64,000 nt of DNA, taken from assembly GCA_052035295.1 (NCBI GenBank), contig JBPOHS010000012.1, positions 1-64,000 on the forward strand, in the 5' to 3' direction. The translations under genes were made by a program, and so were the position numbers. The notes under the pieces were generated by a model, which searched no databases, had not been told where the DNA came from, and saw only the letters and a list, made by a program, of their open reading frames with translations. Source of the DNA: HdN1 sp052035295. Lineage in GTDB: Bacteria; Pseudomonadota; Gammaproteobacteria; Pseudomonadales; Ketobacteraceae. Of the stretch, positions 24,823 to 33,404 are shown piece by piece (the stretch's first letter is position 1; each line of letters begins with the position of its first letter).

Positions 24823-27800
24823 GTCCGTTTTTCTCCCGCCTGATGCAGCCACATTTTCACGATGGCTTTCAGTTTGTTGTTATCGACGGGTTTGGACAGA
24901 TAATCGTTGGCGCCGGCTTCAATACACCGCGCGCGATCATCCCGCATGGCCTTGGCGGTGAGGGCAATAATGGGCATGCTGGCAAACTGTGCCTGCGCAC
25001 GGATGCGCTGCATGGCTTCAAAGCCGTCCATTTCCGGCATCATGATATCCATCAACACCAGATCAAATGCGCCTTCCTGCGCCAGTACATCCAGCGCTTC
25101 GCGCCCGGTACCGGCGGTGCGCACTTCCCAGCCGCAGTCTTCCAGCACAGCCGACAGCGAGTAGAGATTGCGGATATCATCATCCACCAGCAGCAGGCGC
25201 TGCCCCGCCTGCGTTTCATCACGCTCAGGCGTCACGGCAGGCGCTACCAGCTTGTCATCATCGTTGCCTTTCAACCAGTGCAGGAACAAACTGGTTTCGT
25301 TGAGCAAGCGGTTGAGCGAGCGATCCGTTTTCAGCACAATGCGGGTCGCATAACGACGAAGGTCAGCGTCTTGTTTTTTGGTAAGATCACGCGCCGTATA
25401 GACGATGATTGGCGTTGCATGGGCCTGGGTCAGGTGACGCACTTCCTCCACCAGGGAAAAACCATCGCAATCCGGTAAATCCAGATCCATCACAATGGCG
25501 CCGTAATGCTTCTCGGCCAGCAGTTTGCGGGCTTCCTCGCCAGTCTGCGCCATGTCACAGGGAATTTTCTGCCCACTGAAGCTGTTTTCTATCGCTTCCC
25601 GCTGCACGGCATCGTCTTCGATGACCAGCACCCGATGCACCACCGTTCCCTGCAGTTCGTCACTGATATCATGGAACAACTTGTCGAGTCGCTCGCGCCC
25701 GAACGGTTTGGCGATGAATTCCTGCGCCCCCCGCAAATTGGCGACCACCACATCAGGATTTCCGGAGATCACGTGCACAGGCACATGACTGGTGCGCGGC
25801 TGTGACTTGATGAAATTCAACAGCTGCTCACCCGGCGCGTCCGGCAGTCCCAGGTCGAGAATCACCGACGCAGGCACCTGTTTTTCGATATAACGGTAGG
25901 CATCGGCCGCACTATGCACGCACACGGTCTCGAAGCCGAACTCGACGGCAAGATTTTTCAACACGGCGCTAAAGCTCGGGTTGTCTTCGACAATCAACAG
26001 CGCCGGTTCGGTACTGGCGGGCAGGCTGTCTTCGGCCCGCCGCGTTGCCGCCCCGGCGACCGGAACAACACCGGGCGCGCTGCTCGCGGGCGAGGCGACA
26101 GATGTCACACTGGCTAGCGCAGACGTCACTGGCAAGACTTTCGCTGCTGCGTTGGCGCTTGCGGCAACGCGCGGCAACACCAGCATGAAGACGCTGCCCC
26201 GGTTTTCGCCTTCGCTGCTCACGCGAATGCCGCCACCCATGAGTTCCGCCAGTTTGCGCGAAATGGTCAGCCCCAGGCCGGTGCCACCATATTTGCGGCT
26301 GATGGTGCCATCCACCTGCTGAAATGCTTCGAAAATGAGGCTTTGTTTGTCTTTGGGAATCCCAATACCGGTATCAATCACGCGAAAGCACACGGCGTCG
26401 GCCGACGCCAGCCGACGCTCGCCAAACTGGTACTCGGCATCCGGCACCCCGATATCAATCGTCACCGAACCTTCATGGGTAAATTTCAGCGCATTGGAAA
26501 TGAAATTGCGCAGGATCTGGTTCAGCCGATGCTCATCCATCGCGACCGCCGGTGGCAACCGATCATCGATGTTGACGATAAATTTCAGCCCTTTGCTTTC
26601 AGCCTGACTTTCGAATTGCGCCTGCAGATTACCCGCGAAGGTACGCAGTTCCATGTTGTCGATGACCAGCTCGAACTTGCCCTCTTCGACTTTCGAAAGA
26701 TCGAGAATGTCGTTGATCAACATCAGCAGATCGCGACCGGAAGAGTGAATCACGCGCGCGTGATCCACCTGCTTTTCCATCAGATTGTTCTGCCGGTTTT
26801 CCATCAGGCCTTGCGAGAGAATCAGTATGCTGTTGAGCGGTGTGCGCAACTCGTGCGACATGGTCGACAGGAACTCGGATTTGTAACGGCCACTTTCCTC
26901 CAGTTGGCGCGCTTTTTCCTGCAAGTCTTCGCGGGAACGCTCAAGCTCGGCGTTATTGCGCACGATTTCCTCTTTCTGGCGATCAAGCTGGACATTGCGT
27001 TCCTCCAGCTCTTCGTTCATGACGCGCAGTTCTTCCTGCTGGGCCTGCAGACTTTCTTCGGACGCGCGCAGAATGCTGGTCTGCTCTGCCAGCTCCTCGT
27101 TGGTGGCGCGCAATTCTTCCTGCTGTTGTTCCAGCGCTTCGGCCTGTTGTCGCGTGCGGGCCAGCGCATCAGCCAACTGCGCACGGGAAAGCGCACTGTT
27201 GAGTGCAATGGCCATCGCATCACTGCCCTGGCGAATGAAATCAATTTCATCCTTGCTGAAATCACGGAAGGAAAGCAACTCCAGGACACCCACGAGCTTG
27301 TCGTCAAAAATCAGCGGCAGCAACAGCAACGCCTCTGGCGCGGCACCCCCCAGACCCGATGACACGGGAGCATAACCAATCGGTACGTGATGAATGACCT
27401 GCATGTGCTTGTCCAACGCGCACTGCCCGACCAGCGTTTCCCCCAACCGGAAACGCGACGGTTGCGCAGCGCCGGCAGAGCGTGCATAGCTGGCCTGCAT
27501 GACCAGCTCGTGTTGCTGCAACACGAAAAAAGCCCCGCCCAACACACCCAGTAATTCCGCCATGCAGTGCAGGATATTGTCACCGAGTTCTTCCAGCTGC
27601 TGCTCGCCACGCAAGGCCTCGTTGAGCGATGCCACGCGCATTTGCCGTTGCTGACGCAGTTCATTGGCCTGATTCTGTTCCTTGAGACGATTGCGCATAA
27701 CATCCAGGGCCTGGAACAAATGCTGGAATTCCTTGCTGCTCTCATTCTGCAGATCGACGTCAAGGTTGCCTTGCGCAATCTGCCCGGCCACGCCAATGAC

Positions 27801-28451
27801 ACTTTTAATGCCATCGGCAATCATGCGGGTGAGCCCAATGAACGCGAGCAACATGATCAGCACCAGCAATAAACCGGAGGTAAACTGGTCACGAAAGGTA
27901 TTGGTCGCTTCGACCCGCAGCATTTCCATGGTGACACCGAAATCACGATCGATATCGCGGCCCAGTGCCCGCAATTTCTGATCGCAAACTTCACGCTTTT
28001 CCAGCGCCTGCGAGAATGCCGTGTACATATCGTCGCCGGCATAGCGGCCTTCGATAACGTTATCGGTGTAGGCCCGCATTTCCGCGATGTAATCATCGTA
28101 ACTACGCATGAGTTCGACTGTTCTGCCGGTCATTTCCGGACTGATCTGGCCGATATTCAGGATCATGTTGCGCATGCGATCAGCCTGGGCAATGGCTTCG
28201 CCATGGGTATCCTGATCGCGCTCCACCACGGCCGCTTCGAACAGGCGATTCATGTCGGCCATGCCCACTTGCAGGGCATTGGCAATCTGCACAATTTTCA
28301 GATCGACATGCTGCACTTTGGTCATGTCGGCATCGATTTGCCGAAAATATGTGAAAGTTCCCAACAAAATGAAACACAAACCAAAGAAGCCCGTCAGCGC
28401 AAGCACCGAGATCTTTACTTTGAGGGACGACGCGCGCAGTCGCTTGATCAT
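24819..28451 (-). CDS. Large hybrid histidine kinase (TM-HAMP-GAF-HisKA-HATPase-REC3)
   Basis: About 1210 residues. Membrane spans at about 14-34 and 192-210 enclose a periplasmic helical sensor region; HAMP (about 212-262), GAF (about 286-420), a long coiled coil (426-521), HisKA with H533 in STMSHELRTPLN, HATPase (about 640-760; GGTGLGLTI), then three receivers (about 840-950, 965-1080 and 1095-1205). The ATG at 28451 is preferred to the TTG at 28493, which lacks a ribosome binding site. It follows the small PstS-like protein by 62 bp, so that periplasmic protein may feed its sensor. Receiver 3 has the canonical LVLMDIMMPEMDG. Confidence 0.92.
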   Translation of the reverse strand: MIKRLRASSLKVKISVLALTGFFGLCFILLGTFTYFRQIDADMTKVQHVDLKIVQIANALQVGMADMNRLFEAAVVERDQDTHGEAIAQADRMRNMILNIGQISPEMTGRTVELMRSYDDYIAEMRAYTDNVIEGRYAGDDMYTAFSQALEKREVCDQKLRALGRDIDRDFGVTMEMLRVEATNTFRDQFTSGLLLVLIMLLAFIGLTRMIADGIKSVIGVAGQIAQGNLDVDLQNESSKEFQHLFQALDVMRNRLKEQNQANELRQQRQMRVASLNEALRGEQQLEELGDNILHCMAELLGVLGGAFFVLQQHELVMQASYARSAGAAQPSRFRLGETLVGQCALDKHMQVIHHVPIGYAPVSSGLGGAAPEALLLLPLIFDDKLVGVLELLSFRDFSKDEIDFIRQGSDAMAIALNSALSRAQLADALARTRQQAEALEQQQEELRATNEELAEQTSILRASEESLQAQQEELRVMNEELEERNVQLDRQKEEIVRNNAELERSREDLQEKARQLEESGRYKSEFLSTMSHELRTPLNSILILSQGLMENRQNNLMEKQVDHARVIHSSGRDLLMLINDILDLSKVEEGKFELVIDNMELRTFAGNLQAQFESQAESKGLKFIVNIDDRLPPAVAMDEHRLNQILRNFISNALKFTHEGSVTIDIGVPDAEYQFGERRLASADAVCFRVIDTGIGIPKDKQSLIFEAFQQVDGTISRKYGGTGLGLTISRKLAELMGGGIRVSSEGENRGSVFMLVLPRVAASANAAAKVLPVTSALASVTSVASPASSAPGVVPVAGAATRRAEDSLPASTEPALLIVEDNPSFSAVLKNLAVEFGFETVCVHSAADAYRYIEKQVPASVILDLGLPDAPGEQLLNFIKSQPRTSHVPVHVISGNPDVVVANLRGAQEFIAKPFGRERLDKLFHDISDELQGTVVHRVLVIEDDAVQREAIENSFSGQKIPCDMAQTGEEARKLLAEKHYGAIVMDLDLPDCDGFSLVEEVRHLTQAHATPIIVYTARDLTKKQDADLRRYATRIVLKTDRSLNRLLNETSLFLHWLKGNDDDKLVAPAVTPERDETQAGQRLLLVDDDIRNLYSLSAVLEDCGWEVRTAGTGREALDVLAQEGAFDLVLMDIMMPEMDGFEAMQRIRAQAQFASMPIIALTAKAMRDDRARCIEAGANDYLSKPVDNNKLKAIVKMWLHQAGEKRT

Positions 28452-28513
28452 GAGGGGAAACCTGCTGAAAATCCTGGCGAAATCCGCTGACAAAGGGGGG
28501 AGACAGCGAAGCC

Positions 28514-28951
28514 CTATTCCTTGACGTGAAACACCACTTTGACACGGGCATCCTTGGGGCGCGTGGTGACATAACCGATCGCCCCGGGCTTCTGTGCCAC
28601 CAGGGTCATCATGTCCGCTTCATTGGCGACGGAAGGGGGTGGCCGATCTCCGCCCGAAAACATTTTGCGCGACCAGTAGTACTTGAGCTGTTGTTCATCG
28701 CGCCCGAGGATTTTACTGTTGAATAACGTGCGCTGCCGGCTGCCTTCGGCCTGCATGAAGGGCTCGGCCCCGACGCCGTTCTCAAAGCGCTTGGTTTTCT
28801 TGAGGAAAATGCGGTCAATATCATCCATCGTCATCGCCGTCAGCGAATTCGCGGCGTTGACAATCACAAAGACGTCGGCCCGCGCGCACGGTGTCAGCAA
28901 TAAACACAGACACGCAAAAACAAGGGCCTGAAATCGGGTACGTTTATTCAT
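28514..28951 (-). CDS. Small PstS-like periplasmic binding protein
   Basis: This 145-residue secreted protein (signal peptide about 1-25, LLLTPCARA) resembles one lobe of phosphate-type (PBP-like) solute-binding proteins: FVIVNAANSL, MDDIDRIFLKK, YWSRKMFSG and a C-terminal KPGAIGYV. It is less than half the length of PstS, so it may bind a small ligand or act as a sensor co-protein. No ABC permease genes are nearby. It lies 4 bp after a porin gene and 62 bp before the hybrid kinase. A paralogue follows another porin at 58224. Confidence 0.82.
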   Translation of the reverse strand: MNKRTRFQALVFACLCLLLTPCARADVFVIVNAANSLTAMTMDDIDRIFLKKTKRFENGVGAEPFMQAEGSRQRTLFNSKILGRDEQQLKYYWSRKMFSGGDRPPPSVANEADMMTLVAQKPGAIGYVTTRPKDARVKVVFHVKE

Positions 28952-28955
28952 GGCA

Positions 28956-30509
28956 TCAGAACACCGCGTCGATCGACATACGCATGCCATCAAAATACTT
29001 CGGAGGATCGGAGAATTCGATGCCGTTGATCGAGGTGCTACCCGCCACCGCCGCATCCAGCAACTCCATCGGGAAACTCAAGCCATAACCGTCGTACATC
29101 GGCATGACGCGAAAGACTTCCCCCTTGACCGCAATCCCCGGCAACGGATCCCAGCGCACACCCAGCGTGATGGATTCCTGCGACGCTTCTACCAGGCCAT
29201 TGGCCAGACCCAGAATCCTGCTATAGGTCTCCGCGCCATCGGCAACCTGATTCAATAGCGAATCCGGTGTGGCACGCCAGATGTCCGGGTTCAAGGGCAG
29301 ATCCACAATTTCCGGGCGCTCATCGTCATCGATGGTGTACATCTTGGCGAACGTCAGGTGTGGCATAAAATTGCCAAACCGGTAGGCAAACATGATGTAG
29401 CCTGACTCGAAATCCGGGTACACACCGCCGATCTTTGATTGCGACAACTCGGACATGATCTGATAGGTACCGTTATCCAGATTGAAGCCGACCCCGGCAA
29501 AACTGCCATCAACCCGACCATCCATGCCGGGAATCGATTGATACACGGGAATCTGCGCCAACAACATTTCCTTCTCGGCCTGTAGCACCTCATCGGAGGC
29601 GGTAATCCCCAGGGCAGGACGAAATTCAGGGTGGTCAATCAACAGATCGAGCGTGTCCTCGATCATGAAATCTTCGATGAAATCGATCAAACCCGGCACT
29701 TTTACTGCGGAGTCCGTATCATCATAAGGATTCATGTCCGGCACATAGGTCTTGCCATCGAGCAGCTGCCCGATGAACTGATCCCACACCGAATTGGTCA
29801 ACTCGAATTTGTATTTGGAATAGCCGGCGCGCACCGTAAGAATGTCGTAGGTGGCCTGTATATCCAGCCCGCCAAACTGGCTGGTCTGGTCGGTATAATG
29901 TGTACCGCCGAGATTAAGGTCCTGGCCCGAGGTGGTTCCGACAAAAGGATTCAGACGCACATCGGCGCTCGACAGCCGCAGGTTGTAAAGCAAATCCGCG
30001 CCCTCGTAGCGCGAAAACGGCAACCAGGCATACACCTCCACCGGCGTCTGCACCCAGGGATAGGCGTACCCCACGTCCAGATATTCCGACAGCATGAAGC
30101 CGGGCGCCCGCAGGCGGCCGAAACGCGCCGTCAGTTCCGGATCAAACGCATAGGCGAGATAGGCCCATTCCAGATCGATCGGCTCATCGCCGCCGGCCGC
30201 TTTCAACTGCATGGAGACACTGATATCGCTCGATACCGATGAGTTGACCTGCAGGCCGAATACACTGTCCTCCGAGAAGGTCCAGTCGTCGCCATAGCGC
30301 GCCACATACTCGACCTCATCGTTGCGGATCTGGGCGCCACGAATGCTCAAAAACCCCGAAAACTCCATGGTCTTGACAGCTTCTTCCAGTATCGGAGTGA
30401 CCGCCGACACGGTATCGTCCGCCACGGCCAGCGCCGACGAACTTACCGCCAATACGCCACCCACGAGCCCCAAGCCCTTGTTTCGGCGCCACAATCTGTT
30501 TGAATTCAC
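28956..30509 (-). CDS. Outer-membrane porin-like protein
   Basis: The protein of about 517 residues begins with a GTG at 30509, supported by AAGGAG 8 bp upstream. The N-terminus is a signal peptide (LGLVGGVLAVSSSALA). The rest alternates hydrophobic and polar residues and is rich in aromatic girdle patterns, such as GFLSIRGAQIR, GRLRAPGFMLSEYLDVGYAYPWV and the final MRMSIDAVF, a typical C-terminal phenylalanine for Bam-dependent insertion. It is probably a beta-barrel for diffusion of a specific solute. A shorter relative at 57043 shares the YPW and SE-x-L-x-VGY features. It heads the porin-PBP-kinase-CheR-CheB-GGDEF/EAL series. Confidence 0.85.
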   Translation of the reverse strand: MNSNRLWRRNKGLGLVGGVLAVSSSALAVADDTVSAVTPILEEAVKTMEFSGFLSIRGAQIRNDEVEYVARYGDDWTFSEDSVFGLQVNSSVSSDISVSMQLKAAGGDEPIDLEWAYLAYAFDPELTARFGRLRAPGFMLSEYLDVGYAYPWVQTPVEVYAWLPFSRYEGADLLYNLRLSSADVRLNPFVGTTSGQDLNLGGTHYTDQTSQFGGLDIQATYDILTVRAGYSKYKFELTNSVWDQFIGQLLDGKTYVPDMNPYDDTDSAVKVPGLIDFIEDFMIEDTLDLLIDHPEFRPALGITASDEVLQAEKEMLLAQIPVYQSIPGMDGRVDGSFAGVGFNLDNGTYQIMSELSQSKIGGVYPDFESGYIMFAYRFGNFMPHLTFAKMYTIDDDERPEIVDLPLNPDIWRATPDSLLNQVADGAETYSRILGLANGLVEASQESITLGVRWDPLPGIAVKGEVFRVMPMYDGYGLSFPMELLDAAVAGSTSINGIEFSDPPKYFDGMRMSIDAVF

Positions 30510-30760
30510 TACCCCGACTCCTTCCATGCCTGATGCAAGTCTTCCCTGCATCCACACGTCTATTGATGGCTCTCCTCATTAGGTTTAGTTGAGGCAACCC
30601 CCTTGGTCAAAACCATGTCATCCCTTCCCTACCCCCTTTGATGGGCGTGCAAGACAGCGGTGCATGTCATAATTTGTAAGCATTTAAATGCTGGCAATCG
30701 ACGCGGCGGGCGTTAAGATGAATGACTTAATTTCTTGTTGCTGTTGCAGGGGCTTTCCCC
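30510..30760. promoter_or_regulatory. Divergent promoter region with a 14-bp perfect palindrome
   Basis: This 251-bp gap lies between the leftward porin operon and the rightward acyltransferase. At 30679-30692 it contains the perfect palindrome AGCATTTAAATGCT, a plausible operator for a dimeric regulator. I cannot assign promoters to either side with confidence. Confidence 0.5.
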
Positions 30761-31975
30761 ATGGATGAGTTTGACGCGATTCGACCGTTTCGTGACCACG
30801 AGACGCCCAAGGTCATGCACCGGCTGTTGTACGAGCACAATTTGGCCGCCGTGATTTTGCGCTTCCGTTTTCCCCGGCTGCCAGGCTGGCTGGTAAAACC
30901 CCTGACGCTGCTGGGGCAGCAGCTGCTGAAATATGAATTCCGGCATGTGCATGATGTGGCCAGTTTTCAACAGTTAGTGTGGCGTTATGTCGCGCGCACG
31001 GTCAGCAAAACCACCTCCGGCCTCACCGTCGAAGGACTCGACAAGCTCGATCCGCGCCAGTCCTATTTGTTCATCAGCAATCATCGCGACATCGTGCTCG
31101 ACCCTGCCCTGCTCGACTTTGTGCTGGTGAACGCCGGATTCGATACTGTCGAAATCGCCATCGGTGACAATCTGCTGAGCGATCCCATGGTGTCGGATCT
31201 GATGCGTCTCAACAAAAGCTTCGTCGTCAGACGTTCGGTGGAAGGCCTCAAAGCCAAACTGGCTGCACTGACACAGCTCTCGCGTTATATCACGGCGACC
31301 CTGGGACGCGGGCAATCGATCTGGATCGCCCAGCGTGAAGGCCGCGCCAAAGACGGCATGGATCGCACCGATCCGGCGGTCATCAAGATGCTGAGCATCA
31401 ACGGCAAGAAGCAGGGGCTGGAATTCAGCGAGTCGATCCGCAAACTCAACATCGTGCCGGTGTCGATATCGTATGAATATGACCCCTGCGACGGGTTGAA
31501 AGCGGCGGAGTTGCAGGCACGCGAAGGCGGCAATGCCGAATATGTCAAAGCCGACAACGAAGACATCATCAGCATCGTCAAGGGCATCGCATCGCCCAAG
31601 GGACGCATCCACATTAGTGTAGGCGCACCGTTACAAGGCGACTACGCCAATGCAGACGCCGTTGCCAGCGCCATCGATGCGCAGATCGTCGCCAACTACA
31701 AGCTGTTCCCATCCAACCTGATTGCCTATGAGCAGTTGCAAAAGCCTGCCAGCCGCTTTGGTGCAACGTTACAGGAAGACGCCCGCGCCCGCCTGCACCA
31801 ACTGGCGGCGCAGTCACGCGAAGCCTGGGAGCGACTGGATGCGGCCGAAATGCGCCGTAACGCCCTGGAATTCCGCGAGCGAATCAGCCACTACCCGGAG
31901 AAGCTGCAACGCTATATTCTGGAAATGTATGCCAATCCGCTGATGAACAAAGTAGAACTACTGCAGCAAGGCTGA
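30761..31975 (+). CDS. PlsC-like lysophospholipid acyltransferase
   Basis: The 404-residue protein has an acyltransferase core: FISNHRDIVLD (active-site His-Asp), RSVEGL, then IWIAQREGRAKDG (family FPEGTRS region) and IVPVSISYEYDPC. PlsC enzymes acylate lysophosphatidic acid at the inner membrane. Here the His and Asp are separated by five residues where the classical motif has four, and the protein is longer than PlsC (about 245 residues) because of a C-terminal extension of about 100 residues, so the substrate may differ. It is transcribed alone, convergent with the P450-RND operon. Confidence 0.8.
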   Translation: MDEFDAIRPFRDHETPKVMHRLLYEHNLAAVILRFRFPRLPGWLVKPLTLLGQQLLKYEFRHVHDVASFQQLVWRYVARTVSKTTSGLTVEGLDKLDPRQSYLFISNHRDIVLDPALLDFVLVNAGFDTVEIAIGDNLLSDPMVSDLMRLNKSFVVRRSVEGLKAKLAALTQLSRYITATLGRGQSIWIAQREGRAKDGMDRTDPAVIKMLSINGKKQGLEFSESIRKLNIVPVSISYEYDPCDGLKAAELQAREGGNAEYVKADNEDIISIVKGIASPKGRIHISVGAPLQGDYANADAVASAIDAQIVANYKLFPSNLIAYEQLQKPASRFGATLQEDARARLHQLAAQSREAWERLDAAEMRRNALEFRERISHYPEKLQRYILEMYANPLMNKVELLQQG

Positions 31976-31993
31976 ACATCGCGCTCAGCAAGC

Positions 31994-32015
31994 AAAAAGC
32001 CGGGCAATGCCCGGC
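31994..32015 (-). terminator. Rho-independent terminator of the leftward P450/RND operon
   Basis: On the minus strand a perfect 7-bp stem GCCGGGC/GCCCGGC with a 3-nt loop is followed directly by TTTTT. It lies 43 bp beyond the stop codon of the cytochrome P450 gene at 32058 and marks the left end of the operon. Confidence 0.85.
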
Positions 32016-32057
32016 CTCCCGCAAGCAAATCCGCTGCGCAAGCATGCACGCGCTGCG

Positions 32058-33404
32058 CTACTCCCCTGCGTCCCGGGCCGCCAACTGCAGCGGCAAACCA
32101 CAGCGCGGCCTGGTAATAGGCAAAATCACATAGTCAGTGGTCTTTTCAGAAACCCGCTGAAATGAATACCCACGCAACCAGTGAAAAAGAATGGCCTTGG
32201 CTTGCATCATCGCAAAATGAAGGCCAATGCACGTGTGCGCGCCACCGCCAAAGGGCACCCATTGATACGGATGTCGATGCTCGGCCGCAGACGTAAAGCG
32301 CGTTGGCACAAATTGTTGCGGGTTTTCCCACAAAAGGGGATCCCGGTGCAGCTGCCCGACATCGAGCATCACCTGGGTATTTGCAGGAATGTCATAGCCT
32401 GCAAATTGGCAGGCTTTCACGCTGCGACGATACATTTGAGGGCCCGGCGGATACAAGCGCAATGCTTCCTTGAAGAGCCCCTCAATCAATGGCAGTTGAT
32501 CGAGCGCCGTAAAATCCAGCGTATGTTCCGTTATCGCTTCGCACTCGGCGCGGGCTTTCTGCTGCCATTCCTGGTTTGCAGCAAGGAAATCAATAGTGAC
32601 CGTCAAAGCGGTTGTCATGGTGTCATGCGCCGCCGCGAGAATGTTGACCATGTGATTGAGAATGTCCTGCTCGCTGAACGCGCATCCCGACTCATCTGTC
32701 GCCTGACATAGCCGCGTAAAGACATCTACCCCCGGCAGTGCCCTGCGCTGGGCGATTTGCGGTCTCAAAAATTCGATAATGCGCTGACGCCCCCGCAGAC
32801 CACGCCAAAGTGCAAGACCCGGCACCGGATAAGGCACAATGGGAGCAAGCCCCTCACCCATGGCAAGAAAGGCTTTGGTCATGCGGGACTCTTCATCGGC
32901 CAATTGAATGCCCATGAATACCGAACCGGCAATTTTAAGGGTTAATGCCTTTATGGCCGGGTAAGCGCGAAAATCCGCCACGGCTCCCCACAAGGCCATC
33001 TCGCGACCGATGACCCGTTGCATTTGATCAAGGTAGTCTACCAACGCCCCTTTCTTGAAGGCGCTCTGCATTATCCGGCGATGATACCGGTGATCGTCAA
33101 AATCGCGGGTGAGCAGCGCATCAGGAAACAGGCGCCCCAAAAAGGGTTCCCATCCCAGCTTGTTCGAAAAAAGACGTTGTTCATCCTTCAGGACAAATTC
33201 TGCCGCCTCGGCGCCATGCAGCACAACAAAGGTTTGCCAGAACGCGTTCAGGCGATACACATTGCCAAACTGGCGATGCATGCTTTCACTGAAGACGTAA
33301 TGATTCTTGAGGTAATCCAGTGTATGGCCGAGCAGCGGCAATCCATCGCTACCTGGAAACGCCTGCAAATCACGATTTTCACCAAATAGTGCAACCTTCA
33401 GCAT
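32058..33404 (-). CDS. Cytochrome P450 (first of two)
   Basis: The 448-residue soluble P450 has the haem signature FGGGAHTCIG with the thiolate C392, the K-helix EALR, and the oxygen-activating I-helix AAAHDTMTT. It lacks a signal or membrane anchor. By length and by the FGGGAHxCIGxxFA motif it resembles the CYP120/CYP26/CYP51-like side of the superfamily, whose members oxidise retinoids, terpenoids or sterols, so a hydrophobic substrate is plausible. Start: ATG at 33404 with AGGAGG 5 bp upstream, overlapping the RND gene stop by 7 bp. It is the last gene of the leftward operon. No ferredoxin or reductase is encoded next to it. Confidence 0.94.
   Translation of the reverse strand: MLKVALFGENRDLQAFPGSDGLPLLGHTLDYLKNHYVFSESMHRQFGNVYRLNAFWQTFVVLHGAEAAEFVLKDEQRLFSNKLGWEPFLGRLFPDALLTRDFDDHRYHRRIMQSAFKKGALVDYLDQMQRVIGREMALWGAVADFRAYPAIKALTLKIAGSVFMGIQLADEESRMTKAFLAMGEGLAPIVPYPVPGLALWRGLRGRQRIIEFLRPQIAQRRALPGVDVFTRLCQATDESGCAFSEQDILNHMVNILAAAHDTMTTALTVTIDFLAANQEWQQKARAECEAITEHTLDFTALDQLPLIEGLFKEALRLYPPGPQMYRRSVKACQFAGYDIPANTQVMLDVGQLHRDPLLWENPQQFVPTRFTSAAEHRHPYQWVPFGGGAHTCIGLHFAMMQAKAILFHWLRGYSFQRVSEKTTDYVILPITRPRCGLPLQLAARDAGE

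Noticed and set aside
26343..27362. Plus-strand frame of 339 codons
   Set aside because: It is antisense to the coiled-coil and kinase region of the large hybrid kinase and has no recognisable domain.
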